Shown piece after piece: positions 37,182 to 46,246 of a stretch of 64,000 bases of DNA. Numbering within the stretch: position 1 is the first letter of the stretch; the number at the start of each line of letters is the position of its first letter. The DNA is from Psychrobacter sp. MF31 (GTDB taxonomy: Bacteria > Pseudomonadota > Gammaproteobacteria > Pseudomonadales > Moraxellaceae). The DNA lies in NCBI RefSeq assembly GCF_012847335.1, contig NZ_JABBDX010000007.1, forward strand, positions 80,968 through 144,967. Direction: 5' to 3'. Made by a program: the position numbers and the translations under genes. Under the pieces are notes generated by a model. It saw only the letters and a list, made by a program, of their open reading frames with translations, was not told the origin of the DNA and made no database searches.

Positions 37182-38171
37182 CTAGCGGTAAACGCTGTCT
37201 AAGGTTTGACCGTCTTTATTTTTCCACTCAACCCAACCGTTGGTAGGGCGTCCGGTGGCAAATTGCCCTGCGCCGCTTGGCGTTTTGAATAAATGATTAC
37301 AGGTTAGCTGATAAGTGTCGCCTTTGCCGTCAATAAGCTTATTTTCTTTGACCAGTTTTGCTTTTTCATTTATTGCCCAACTGCCTAACGATGAGGTTGA
37401 GGATTTGCGAATGATTGACCCTGCTAAAATAACAAAGCCATCTTCGTTGAAATAACCTTTAGCATCGGCATTTTTGGTTTTACAATAAAAAAGGGTGGGC
37501 GATTCTTGCTTGGGTAATTCTTGATTTGGCAAGCTCTGCGTATCCAGAGCATCAGGTGATATTTCGAACTGTGAGCTCTTTTTATTATCAAAACCGTTTG
37601 TGGCGCTATCCAAATCGGCAGTATTATTAATAACTGCCTGAATGCTTTTATCAAAAGTTAGCGATTCAAAAACCGGCTGACCAAGCGTTGATAATAAAAC
37701 ATCAAGCGTATAAAACAGCTCCTCGCAATCGGCTTTTAGCGGGTCGGGCGTATGCGGTCGATTGCCATGATTGCCATTTTGCAAATCATAACGACCAACG
37801 TCTTGTGCGGTTTTGATGGCTTTATGCTCAAGATATAGCGCGTGAGTTTGAGTCATGGTATTGTTGGTTGAGAGCATAACAAACGCGCGCGTCCAAAACT
37901 CCTTTTTGGTATCGATATGATGCTGCGATAAGCGCCGTTTTAACTCGCCCGTTTGTCCGATATAAAGCTTGGGTCGGCTCAAATCTTCGCTGTCGCTGAG
38001 TAAAAAATAAAGCCCCACTTGATTGGCATCATCGCGAGCAAAAAAGTCGTGAATATCAACGCGCGGAATTTCAATCAAGCGAACGGTTCGCGTGGTCATT
38101 TCAGCAACGCGAAGCCCGCGCGGATTGCCTTTTGGTAAATAGATTTGAATGGTTTTGGCAGTTTGGCTCAT
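37182..38171 (-). CDS. GIY-YIG nuclease-domain protein with DUF4357
   Basis: 329 residues. After a short leader (TIQIYLPKGNPRGLRVAEM), the GIY-YIG core appears at about 53-85: QVGLYFLL, then KLYIGQTGELKRRLSQHH with Tyr70, Gly72 and Arg79/80. The middle is acidic and low in complexity. The C-terminal 80 residues (FVILAGSIIRKSS, LTCNHLFKTPSGAGQFATGR, GWVEWKNKDGQTL) form a DUF4357-like domain. Such two-domain proteins are widespread with unknown biology; DNA cleavage or binding is inferred only from the fold. Sits in a minus-strand run with rbgA and mutY. Confidence 0.8.
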   Translation of the reverse strand: MSQTAKTIQIYLPKGNPRGLRVAEMTTRTVRLIEIPRVDIHDFFARDDANQVGLYFLLSDSEDLSRPKLYIGQTGELKRRLSQHHIDTKKEFWTRAFVMLSTNNTMTQTHALYLEHKAIKTAQDVGRYDLQNGNHGNRPHTPDPLKADCEELFYTLDVLLSTLGQPVFESLTFDKSIQAVINNTADLDSATNGFDNKKSSQFEISPDALDTQSLPNQELPKQESPTLFYCKTKNADAKGYFNEDGFVILAGSIIRKSSTSSLGSWAINEKAKLVKENKLIDGKGDTYQLTCNHLFKTPSGAGQFATGRPTNGWVEWKNKDGQTLDSVYR

Positions 38172-38213
38172 AAGGTATTCAGGGCAAATTTGGTTATTTT
38201 AAAAGGTAAAGAA

Positions 38214-39170
38214 CTACTTCCGATTCTTTTTCGTTTTTAATCGGCGTAAGCGTTTTTCTTCTTCCTTTGATTTCTTTTTTTCCTCAGCAGCAAGTCGCAA
38301 TTGCGCCACCTCAATTTCTTCAGCCTCGCGCATGGCAGGGGTTTCAAGGGTGATATTGCCAATTTGTCCTGCACGAAGCTCATTGACTAGAATTTCTGAC
38401 ATTCGGTAAGTATCCACAACGCCGCCTTTTTTTAATAGTCCACGCGAGCGCCCCGCCAATTCAAAAAATTCCCAATCGGTTTTGGGCAATTCCTCAAGTT
38501 TGTAGCGTGCTTTGAGCAGTTCAGGGTAGGCGCTAAGCAAATACTCGGCGGTGTAGCTTGCCACGTCGCTAAAGTCAAACGCGGTGTCTTTGACGCCACC
38601 CGTTGCTGCCAAGCGGTAGCCAGAATGGGCGTTTTCAACCTTTGGCCAAAGCATTCCGGGGGTGTCATAAAGCATGATGCCAGCGTCAAGTTTGATCAGC
38701 TGCTGCGATTTGGTGACAGCAGGCTCATTGCCGGTTTTGGCGACGGTGCGACCGGCTAAGGTGTTAATCAAGGTTGATTTGCCAACGTTGGGGATTCCCA
38801 TAATCATGGCTTTGATTTGCCGACCGCTAGCCGCTTTGCCCGCAACCATCGTTTGGCAAAGGCTGATAATTTTGTGAATGTCGTCGCTTTTATTGTTGTC
38901 AAAGGCGAGCGTTTTTACCCCAGATTCTGATTCAAAAAATTCCATCCAAGCTTTGGTTAACTCAGGGTCAGCAAGGTCGGCTTTGTTTAAAATTTTAATC
39001 ACCGGCTTGTCGCCGCGAAGCTTGCCGATCATCGGATTGTCGCTGCTGTATGGGATTCGCGCGTCGAGCACCTCAATGATGACGTCCATTTGCGGCATCA
39101 TCTCTTTAATCTCGTTGCGAGCTTTGTTCATGTGCCCCGGAAACCATTGAATCATCGTGGTGGTGGTCAT
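38214..39170 (-). CDS. rbgA: Circularly permuted ribosome-biogenesis GTPase (YlqF/RbgA)
   Basis: 318 residues. The G motifs are in permuted order: G4 NKADL at about 62, G5, then G1 GIPNVGKSTLIN, G2 and G3 DTPGMLWP. The N-terminal IQWFPGHMNKARNEI is diagnostic of the YlqF/RbgA family, which helps late 50S assembly (uL16 incorporation in Bacillus). The C-terminal tail is strongly basic and coiled (KKKSKEEEKRLRRLKTKKNRK), long for the family. It is less common in gammaproteobacteria than in Firmicutes. Confidence 0.9.
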   Translation of the reverse strand: MTTTTMIQWFPGHMNKARNEIKEMMPQMDVIIEVLDARIPYSSDNPMIGKLRGDKPVIKILNKADLADPELTKAWMEFFESESGVKTLAFDNNKSDDIHKIISLCQTMVAGKAASGRQIKAMIMGIPNVGKSTLINTLAGRTVAKTGNEPAVTKSQQLIKLDAGIMLYDTPGMLWPKVENAHSGYRLAATGGVKDTAFDFSDVASYTAEYLLSAYPELLKARYKLEELPKTDWEFFELAGRSRGLLKKGGVVDTYRMSEILVNELRAGQIGNITLETPAMREAEEIEVAQLRLAAEEKKKSKEEEKRLRRLKTKKNRK

Positions 39171-39194
39171 AATTGTGCCTTTTTAAAAATAAAA

Positions 39195-42194
39195 TTAATC
39201 TGTTTTGTGGTTAATGGCAGGCGGGATTGGCGCAAGGTAGCCGATAAGCAAAATCAAACTTCCTGCGCCTAAGAACGACATGACGCGCCAAATGGCTTCA
39301 ATTTGCGACAAATCAATCAGCACGAGCTTTATCACTACAGCAGCCAATAGCCCAATGCCCAAAAACCAAAGCGCGCGCGCCAAATATTTACTGGCAGTAA
39401 TGGTGGCAGCAAGGGCAATCAGCGTCCAAAGCATGGTCAGCCCCGTTTGCACCTGCGAGCTTTCCCAAGCGCCGCCGTCCCAAAGCGGCGTGCCAATAAA
39501 CGCATGTAAGGAGCGCACCAAAATGCTCGACAGCGCCCAAAAACTGGTTAATGCAAGCGCAATCAATAGCGGCTGCGGTAAATCCGGTGCATCGCCTGTA
39601 GGCTGGCTTGCGCGCCATGTTAATACACCCAAAATTAGCGCTAAAATCGTCGTCACATCATAAAAGTTAAGGATGGGAATATACGGCAATCCCCAAATCA
39701 CGCCGTCATAAGACCAGCTTGTCACTATTACCCAAATCAAAATAATTGGCGCAAAAAACTTCGCACAAAGCAGCCAAGCCGATGACCAATCAAACCAAAC
39801 GGGTTTTTGAAAAACATGGCTTGCCTTGCCAATTTGATTGGACGATTGCCAAAGTCCAAATGTTAAAAGTAGGGTCGTGACAAGCATTGCCATCACGCCG
39901 TCGGAGGGGGCAAGCTGATAATGCGCCAAACTTGCCGCCACCAAAATCCCTGTGCCAAGCCAACTTGCGCCATCATAACGGCGTAATTCGTTTGATTCAA
40001 ACCAAAATTTAAGCCAAGCTTGAGCAAGCAGCGCCCAACCGAAAACCAAAATACCCCAAATCAACCACACCGAGCCATGCCAAGGATGATTGAATTCATA
40101 ATGCTGCGGAAGTTGAACGATAAGGGTTAAATAAAATAGCAGCAAAACGCCATGCGTCAATCGGCTGACCTCGCGCCAACCTTGGTAGCGGTTGATTGTG
40201 CAAAATCCGGCAAGGCTGATTAAAATCGCTAATGCCGCAGTCATTGACCCTGATAACTCAAGCGCCACCGACCAATCATCAATATCAATAGCCAACACGT
40301 AAATCAGCCAAGCCGCAGCAAGCAGGGTTAAAAAGCTAATAAAACTTGGGCTTTTCCAAAGTAAAGTTACCGCAAAGCTTTGCGAGTTAATTCCCGATAG
40401 CCAAACGTTGCTGCGATAAAAATTGGGGTCTAAGGGGTTTTGGCTTTCGCGATTATGTTCTAAATCTAAATGATTAAATAAGGGCACCGGCGAATTTGCC
40501 GAGCGTAAAATAAATGCTGTCGCCAAAAAGCACAGCGCTGAAACGCTTAATGACAATAGCGGCGCGGAAATCGTTGAATTTTCCCAAAGCCAAATCATGC
40601 TAAGCCCTTGCAGCGCCAATCCAAACAACACTGCCCAAGCGCGAAGGCTTTGCCTGCCAAACCAAACGAGCGCTAAGCCTTGAACCGACCAGCCAAACGC
40701 CACCCATTTGGCATCAAAAGCAATCGGAATCATCAGCGCCAAAAAGCCGCCGCCAAGCGCGAGCATCCCTTCGCTGATCGGCTCAAAGCGACCGCTTTTT
40801 TTCACAAAAAACAGCCCAAGTCCCAAATAAACGAGCGCAAATAATCCGCTGGCTATCGTTAGCGCGTGATTGATGTCATGAAGCAGCGCCGATAAGATGC
40901 CAAACGCTAAAATTGGCACGGAAAACAGCAATCCTACGTCAATGGGAAATAAATATCGCGGTAAGGTTTTGGCGGAAGCTTCGGCTTGGTTTTCTAAAGT
41001 GCCGTTTTCTTGGCTTTTATTTAAAAGGCTTTGCTTTGAAAGCTTATGTTTTGCAAATTCGGCGACATTATATTGAGTTAATTGTTGCGCAAAACGGATG
41101 ACGACAAATAAATAAAGCACCACGTGAAGCACGGTTAACAGCACCAATGCGCCGCGCTGAGATTGCAATACAGAAAGTGGCGTTTCCGCGCCCAAATAAT
41201 ACGCCAAGCCAAAAGTGAGCGTCACCCCAAGCAGGTTAAGCACTTTCCAAGGTCGAAAGTGGGCGATGATGGCAATGGCAGTATTGAGCAGCAAATAATA
41301 ACCAAACAGCGCGGTTAGATTTTGCGCGTCGTCACTGGTCAAAATCGGCGCTAAAAAGCCGCCACCAAGCGCAAGCAGGGCAAGCGGAAAGGCATTTTGC
41401 CGAAGCGCAAGCCCAACGGTTAACGCGGACAATATCCCAAGCAGCACAAAGCTTGGCAAGCCGGCAAGCACGTCATAATAGTGATAGGCAAAAAAGGTGC
41501 TTAAGTACGCTGTGGCAATCCCTGCGCCTTGCAAGGATATGCCGTAGGCAAAGCGCTTTTTGGCAAGCTTTAAGCCAAGTCCTGCTAACGCCAATCCTGC
41601 AACGCCAATGGCAATAAGCTTGGTCGTGATGGACAGCTCAATATAGTCGCTAAGCAATTTGAGCAGCAGCACCACGCCGACGAGCAGCACCAAAACGCCG
41701 ACGCGAACCACGAGGTTGCCACCAAAAAACCACTGCTTTATTGAGTTGGCAAACGAGGTAACGACTTCAAATGAGCGCTCATCGGGATTGATGGGGTCGC
41801 TGTTTGCATTGTTTGCACTGTTATCAGATTTGGCAGTCGGTTTTTGCGGATAATCGGTTGCCGTTTTTGTGGTTTGAGCGGTTGCATGTTGTAGGGGCAA
41901 AGGGCGCTCTTGGTCAAAATAGCCGCTAGGTAAGGACGGCGGCGCGGTTGGCGTTTCTGGTAAAGGTGCAGCAGGTTTTGGTGGTTGCTCAGTTTGTGCG
42001 GCAGTTGTTGATGGTTGGGACGCTGAGGATGACGACAAAGAACGCTGATAAGCATTGACTTGATATTGCAAATCGTCGACTTTTTTGGCAAGCCTTTGGA
42101 TTTTGTTATTTAAGTGCTGATACAGTACCACCACGACCACAAGCAAGGTCACAAAGGTCAAAACCCCAAACGATCCTGCAAATAAATAAAGCAT
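39195..42194 (-). CDS. DUF2339 multi-pass membrane protein
   Basis: 999 residues. A single N-terminal helix (FAGSFGVLTFVTLLVVVVVLY) is followed by a short coiled coil (QHLNNKIQRLAKKVDDLQYQ), a Pro/Ala/Gln-rich linker (about 60-130), then some twenty or more closely packed membrane segments. The glycine/alanine-rich repeated segments (LALLALGGGFLAPILTSDDA, LALGGGFLALMIPIAFDAKW) are typical of DUF2339. Function unknown; the layout suggests a membrane transport or polymer-modification role. The last gene start before the dienelactone hydrolase gene, heading the rbgA, GIY-YIG and mutY run. Confidence 0.82.
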   Translation of the reverse strand: MLYLFAGSFGVLTFVTLLVVVVVLYQHLNNKIQRLAKKVDDLQYQVNAYQRSLSSSSASQPSTTAAQTEQPPKPAAPLPETPTAPPSLPSGYFDQERPLPLQHATAQTTKTATDYPQKPTAKSDNSANNANSDPINPDERSFEVVTSFANSIKQWFFGGNLVVRVGVLVLLVGVVLLLKLLSDYIELSITTKLIAIGVAGLALAGLGLKLAKKRFAYGISLQGAGIATAYLSTFFAYHYYDVLAGLPSFVLLGILSALTVGLALRQNAFPLALLALGGGFLAPILTSDDAQNLTALFGYYLLLNTAIAIIAHFRPWKVLNLLGVTLTFGLAYYLGAETPLSVLQSQRGALVLLTVLHVVLYLFVVIRFAQQLTQYNVAEFAKHKLSKQSLLNKSQENGTLENQAEASAKTLPRYLFPIDVGLLFSVPILAFGILSALLHDINHALTIASGLFALVYLGLGLFFVKKSGRFEPISEGMLALGGGFLALMIPIAFDAKWVAFGWSVQGLALVWFGRQSLRAWAVLFGLALQGLSMIWLWENSTISAPLLSLSVSALCFLATAFILRSANSPVPLFNHLDLEHNRESQNPLDPNFYRSNVWLSGINSQSFAVTLLWKSPSFISFLTLLAAAWLIYVLAIDIDDWSVALELSGSMTAALAILISLAGFCTINRYQGWREVSRLTHGVLLLFYLTLIVQLPQHYEFNHPWHGSVWLIWGILVFGWALLAQAWLKFWFESNELRRYDGASWLGTGILVAASLAHYQLAPSDGVMAMLVTTLLLTFGLWQSSNQIGKASHVFQKPVWFDWSSAWLLCAKFFAPIILIWVIVTSWSYDGVIWGLPYIPILNFYDVTTILALILGVLTWRASQPTGDAPDLPQPLLIALALTSFWALSSILVRSLHAFIGTPLWDGGAWESSQVQTGLTMLWTLIALAATITASKYLARALWFLGIGLLAAVVIKLVLIDLSQIEAIWRVMSFLGAGSLILLIGYLAPIPPAINHKTD

Positions 42195-42319
42195 CCTTAA
42201 TCCTCAACCAACCATCCTAGCGTAAATCATGACCTGATTTTACGGCAAGTACAAGCCAAAAAGTGTGCTTGATAAATAAGCGCGCCAAACTAAAAGCGGT
42301 TCAAAAAACCTTTTACAAA

Positions 42320-42353
42320 GAAAAATGCCTAAGCTCAAACTCAGCTTAGGCAT
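42320..42353 (-). terminator. Intrinsic terminator after the dienelactone hydrolase gene
   Basis: ATGCCTAAGCT (42325-42335) pairs with AGCTTAGGCAT (42343-42353); on the minus strand it is followed by TTTTTC. It lies 20 bases after the gene. Confidence 0.8.
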
Positions 42354-42373
42354 CTATTATGCTTGCTTATTAT

Positions 42374-43111
42374 TTATTTTAAATTAGCCGTCATAAAGTC
42401 AATCATTTTATCCCAGCTTTGCTTAGCCGCGGTTTCGTTGTAGCCCAAATCAACATTGTTTTCAGCAGCGCGTTTGTCCGCGTCAGGGTTGGTAAAGCCG
42501 TGCTTGGCATTGTCATAAACATCGACAGTGTAATCGACGCCTGCCGCATCCAATTCTTTTTTAAGCTCGTCAATCGCGTCCATTGACACCATCGAGTCGT
42601 CGCGACCGTGAGCAACCAACACTTTGGCTTTAAAATTGCTATCGGCCGGTTTTTTTGGGGTTGGGTTGCCGTGGAAAGTAGCAACGGCTTTGAGCGACAT
42701 GCCCTCGCGCGCCATATCCAAAACTACTTTGCCGCCAAAGCAAAACCCAATCGCGCCAATATTATTTTCATCAACTGAAGTTTGGTCACAAAAATCATTT
42801 AAAATCAGGCGGCAGCGGTCAGTTAATAAATCTTTGTCCTCAAGTACTTGCTCCATCCAAAAGTTTGCCATTGCTGCATCGGCAGTCAATTTGCCTTCGC
42901 CGTAAACGTCCATGGCGACCGCTGCAAACCCAGCTTTTGCCAAGCGCTCGGTCACGTTTTTGGGATGCTCAACGATGCCCCACCATTCGGGTGCCACCAA
43001 AACTCCAGGAGCAGGATTTTCTGCGCTTGCCGACTCTGGAAGCGCGACGTAGCTGATCAATTCGACGTTATTTTCGGTCGTGCTAATCAGCTCAAAGGTT
43101 TTAATCGACAT
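42374..43111 (-). CDS. Dienelactone hydrolase family protein
   Basis: 245 residues, alpha/beta-hydrolase fold. The nucleophile is Cys124 in GFCFGGKV (Cys instead of the usual Ser is the family hallmark), with Asp171 (HGRDDSM) and His204 (NAKHGFTNPD) as the rest of the triad. Opening strands and PEWWGIVEHPKNVTERLAK match the family. Probable hydrolysis of lactones or esters; true substrate unknown. Single gene with its own terminator. Confidence 0.88.
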   Translation of the reverse strand: MSIKTFELISTTENNVELISYVALPESASAENPAPGVLVAPEWWGIVEHPKNVTERLAKAGFAAVAMDVYGEGKLTADAAMANFWMEQVLEDKDLLTDRCRLILNDFCDQTSVDENNIGAIGFCFGGKVVLDMAREGMSLKAVATFHGNPTPKKPADSNFKAKVLVAHGRDDSMVSMDAIDELKKELDAAGVDYTVDVYDNAKHGFTNPDADKRAAENNVDLGYNETAAKQSWDKMIDFMTANLK

Positions 43112-43316
43112 AGGATTTCCTTATTTTTTTAAATTAGATTTATTTTTGCTTTATGTTAAAAATTTAATCCCACAAATTGCCCATCAACCTGGGGAATTTG
43201 CCAAAATTTGCGGCATTAACTTGACTACCTTAGCCGCAAAATCGCCCAAAAACAGCTATAATACTGTAACGCTGATGATCAGCCCGCTAATTTCTCTGCC
43301 GCCGCGACGTTATTTT

Positions 43317-43871
43317 ATGAAATTTAATTTATTGCAAACGCTTCAAGCAAGCTTTGACACTGTGCCCAATGCTAAAAAGCCAAAATCAACGCCGATTGTT
43401 AATAACGATGCCGATTTGCGCCCCAATTTTTGGCAAAACTTTTCACTATTTGAGCTGACCAACAGCGAGTGGGAAGCGCTGTGTGACGGCTGCGGCTGCT
43501 GCTGCTTGATTAAATATATGGACGATGACGACGAGACGGTCGAATATACCGATGTCGCTTGCAAGCTGATGGATTGTACGACGGGGCACTGCCAAAATTA
43601 TGAGCACAGGCAAGATTACGTTCCCGATTGTATCCAACTCACCCAAGACAACATCGCCGAGATGACTTGGTTGCCTTCCCACTGCGCTTACAAACGCGTT
43701 TTTGAGGGCAAGTCGCTTCCGAATTGGCATTTGCTCATTACCAAAGACGCCGCCAAAACCGAAAAGCTGATGCGAGCGGCAAATATTGGCGTAGCCGGTC
43801 GCTGCGTAAGTGAAGCTGGCATGAGCGATGAAGAAATGGAGTTGCGGGTAGTGACTTGGGTTGATGCTTGA
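43317..43871 (+). CDS. ycgN: YcgN family cysteine-cluster protein (UPF0260)
   Basis: 184 residues from the ATG at 43317; the frame extends upstream without homology. The family block WEALCDGCGCCCLIKYMDDDD is shortened here to WEALCDGCGCCC; further cysteines (ACKLMDCTTGHCQNY, PDCIQL, HCAYKR) are the metal-cluster type. The N-terminal extension of about 40 residues exceeds E. coli YcgN (153). Function unknown; probably a metal-binding protein. Confidence 0.88.
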   Translation: MKFNLLQTLQASFDTVPNAKKPKSTPIVNNDADLRPNFWQNFSLFELTNSEWEALCDGCGCCCLIKYMDDDDETVEYTDVACKLMDCTTGHCQNYEHRQDYVPDCIQLTQDNIAEMTWLPSHCAYKRVFEGKSLPNWHLLITKDAAKTEKLMRAANIGVAGRCVSEAGMSDEEMELRVVTWVDA

Positions 43872-43925
43872 GTTTTGTTTGATAATTGGCTTTAATTGAG
43901 TCAAATTGTCAATTAAGGATTGAAC

Positions 43926-44783
43926 ATGGCTAAAATTATAACGAACAAAAGCTATCAAAGAAAAAATGCGGTTAAAGGCAGTTTGTTAGTAGTTGCAGCA
44001 CTGATATTAAGCAGCTGCGCAAATACAATACCTTTAACCAAAACCAGTTCAAAACAAGCGCCAAAGCAAGTGGTGCAACCAACGCCTGCCGACGCAAAAG
44101 CTTTACCTGCTCTGCCGAAAGTTAAACCCGCTGCGCCAATGGCGGTCGATTGGCAAAAAATTGAGAAGCTTGCCAATAGCTATAGCTATTATAAAAACCA
44201 TCCCGAGTATTTTATTAAATCGCAATCAGCAATAGATTTGACAAAAGATACGTCGCCCATCGAGATGGTCGAAAAGTCTTATGCCAAAGCGTTTGGATTA
44301 ACGCCAAGCGAGGCTCGCAAGCGCTTAACTTTGCAATCTATTAGTCGAGGCGTCATTGATGCTTTGGAGCAGGTTTTAGGCGATGACTTGGTAGAAGTTT
44401 ATTATGTCAATAACAATCCTGATGAGTTTCAATTGGGCGTTACTGCAACCCACGCCGTTAAAGCGTCTTCTTATCTTTATACCTTTAAAGACAGCGCTGA
44501 ACAGTTAACCCTGCCTATTTATATTTACCCTATTAGCGATAAAACTAAGGCTCAGATTTTGCAGCTCATGGAAAAAGCGCATCCTGAAATTACTAAACGT
44601 TATCCCAATACTCAAAGCATTGGCTATGAGCCGATAACTAATTCAGTCATCGTGGATTTATATTTTGAACCAATAAAGCGACCAACTCCAGAGCAAACCT
44701 ATGCGATTAAAGAGGAATTAACGAAGCTTGTAGGTCATCCAGTGACCGTTGAAACCATGACTGGTCAGATAACAGTTAATTAA
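43926..44783 (+). CDS. Lipoprotein with a protease pro-region-like domain
   Basis: 285 residues. The start at 43926 is set by AAGGA seven bases upstream. A signal peptide ends at the lipobox ALILSSC, followed by a Lys/Gln/Pro-rich linker. The folded part begins at about residue 100: SYAKAFGLTPSEARKRLTLQ shortened, then DDLVEVYYVNNNPDEFQLGVTATH, and later IGYEPITNSVIVDLYF. By eye this resembles the pro-regions of alpha-lytic-protease or streptogrisin type (helix GLTPxEAxxRL, then a strand ending GVT). No Ser protease catalytic domain follows. So it could be a free-standing foldase or inhibitor-like domain, but this is inference from pattern only. Confidence 0.7.
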   Translation: MAKIITNKSYQRKNAVKGSLLVVAALILSSCANTIPLTKTSSKQAPKQVVQPTPADAKALPALPKVKPAAPMAVDWQKIEKLANSYSYYKNHPEYFIKSQSAIDLTKDTSPIEMVEKSYAKAFGLTPSEARKRLTLQSISRGVIDALEQVLGDDLVEVYYVNNNPDEFQLGVTATHAVKASSYLYTFKDSAEQLTLPIYIYPISDKTKAQILQLMEKAHPEITKRYPNTQSIGYEPITNSVIVDLYFEPIKRPTPEQTYAIKEELTKLVGHPVTVETMTGQITVN

Positions 44784-44789
44784 GGTAGC

Positions 44790-46037
44790 TCAATTGTAAT
44801 TGGCTTTGGCGGTTTTTGAGTCTATTAACCTCGGCTGCGGTAATCCCTCCCGAATTTTTTGTGAAAACTTATCGCCATGAATGTTTTTATTGTTTAAATC
44901 GCGGCTAAAATCCCGAACTTTTGGGTTGATATGCGCGCGCTCGTACCACTCATCCATTGACCACGATTGATTTTGAGCGTTTTTGGCATCAAGATTAGTA
45001 TTCGGTTGTGAGTCAAGAAGCCCTAATTTGTACAAATAATTGGGCAGCCAACCCGACACCCAAATCCGGTAATCCCAAGGCAAACGGTCACCGCTGATAA
45101 TCCGCGCCATATAAAAAATGATGTTGGTGCAATTGCTCGTGAGCGTATTGTACCAGTCAGGCTCTGCGTTCAGCTCGTCACTGGCGGTCAAATACGCCTC
45201 AAACAGCGCCTTGACTTGGCTTTGGTTTAAATGACTGATAGGAAATAAATAAACCTGTTCGCCGCGAGCGTTGGTTCGGGTATAAATGATATCGCGCTCC
45301 TCAGATGCGATTAGGCTGAGTTCATAACGTTTAAAAAAACCACCAAGCGCCGAAAACGACTCGCCGTTTTCTTTTCGTATTTCAAACGACATGGCAATTG
45401 GTCGCTCGCCTTCAATATGAAAGCTGACCAAAGTATGGGCGATTAACGGTCCCATCCAGTAGGAATTAATCACATCAACGCCGCTCAATTTGTCCAAATC
45501 AATCGTCCGCGACTCCCAGCGCTCGGTAGCATCCTCGCTATTTATCCAATCGAAATTGCGAACGTTGTAAAGCGTGACCAAATTTGGATTATTAGCGTCG
45601 CGCGAATAGCTTAAAATTTTGGCAACTTCCGGCTTCCAATCGCGGTCTTGCAAAGGCTGAATGCTGACAAATCCGCCAAACCCAATCAGCCAGATCACCG
45701 CGTAATTGGTAAGTAATTTTTTAACATCGACATTGGCTTTAAATTTGGCATTGAGCTCATTAGGCTTTACGATAGCCGCGATAATCAATGTGGTCAGCGT
45801 AATAATTAATGCCGCGCTTAAAAAGGCTAGAGCGGTTAAAAGCAGGGTGAGCTCGCCTGTCATCACGAACACCCCAAATTGATACCAAAGCACCAAAAGT
45901 AGCCAAATCGCCGAAAGGGTGACCGCAAGCATAATCAACAGCCAAATGAGCTTTGATCGCCAAGGCAACTCTTTAAACTCAAGGCGAGGCTTTAATTTTG
46001 AGGTTATCAGGCGTTTAATTATCGATTTAAAGCTCAT
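44790..46037 (-). CDS. DUF4105 membrane protein (Lnb-type)
   Basis: 415 residues from ATG 46037; an in-frame TTG lies at 46049. Three hydrophobic segments occur at about 28-50, 61-88 and 111-127, then a periplasmic domain with the DUF4105 pattern: His201 in PLIAHTLVSFHIEG, the block AMSFEIRKENGESF, RDIIYTRTNARGEQVYL and Cys303 in WYNTLTSNCTNIIFYM. The conserved His and Cys match the papain-like active site proposed for this superfamily, which includes Lnb, a lipoprotein intramolecular transacylase of Gram-positive bacteria. The substrate here is unknown. It is convergent with the lipoprotein gene (six bases between stops) and 1.3 kb from lnt. Confidence 0.78.
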   Translation of the reverse strand: MSFKSIIKRLITSKLKPRLEFKELPWRSKLIWLLIMLAVTLSAIWLLLVLWYQFGVFVMTGELTLLLTALAFLSAALIITLTTLIIAAIVKPNELNAKFKANVDVKKLLTNYAVIWLIGFGGFVSIQPLQDRDWKPEVAKILSYSRDANNPNLVTLYNVRNFDWINSEDATERWESRTIDLDKLSGVDVINSYWMGPLIAHTLVSFHIEGERPIAMSFEIRKENGESFSALGGFFKRYELSLIASEERDIIYTRTNARGEQVYLFPISHLNQSQVKALFEAYLTASDELNAEPDWYNTLTSNCTNIIFYMARIISGDRLPWDYRIWVSGWLPNYLYKLGLLDSQPNTNLDAKNAQNQSWSMDEWYERAHINPKVRDFSRDLNNKNIHGDKFSQKIREGLPQPRLIDSKTAKANYN

Positions 46038-46246
46038 GAAGGATAGCAAACCTTGAGATTGTCAGGGGTAAATAAAACCATACCAAAGTTTGTTGCAAGC
46101 AAGCAATAGCAATTGACTTTATGGCTGCAATTTGCAAATATTTGCTCAAGGTGACAGTAAAAAGTTCTTGTAAAATTTGGTTTTAATTTTGACAATTACC
46201 CCCATCATAACGCTTATCATGATAAACGAGGTTAAATCACACCATT

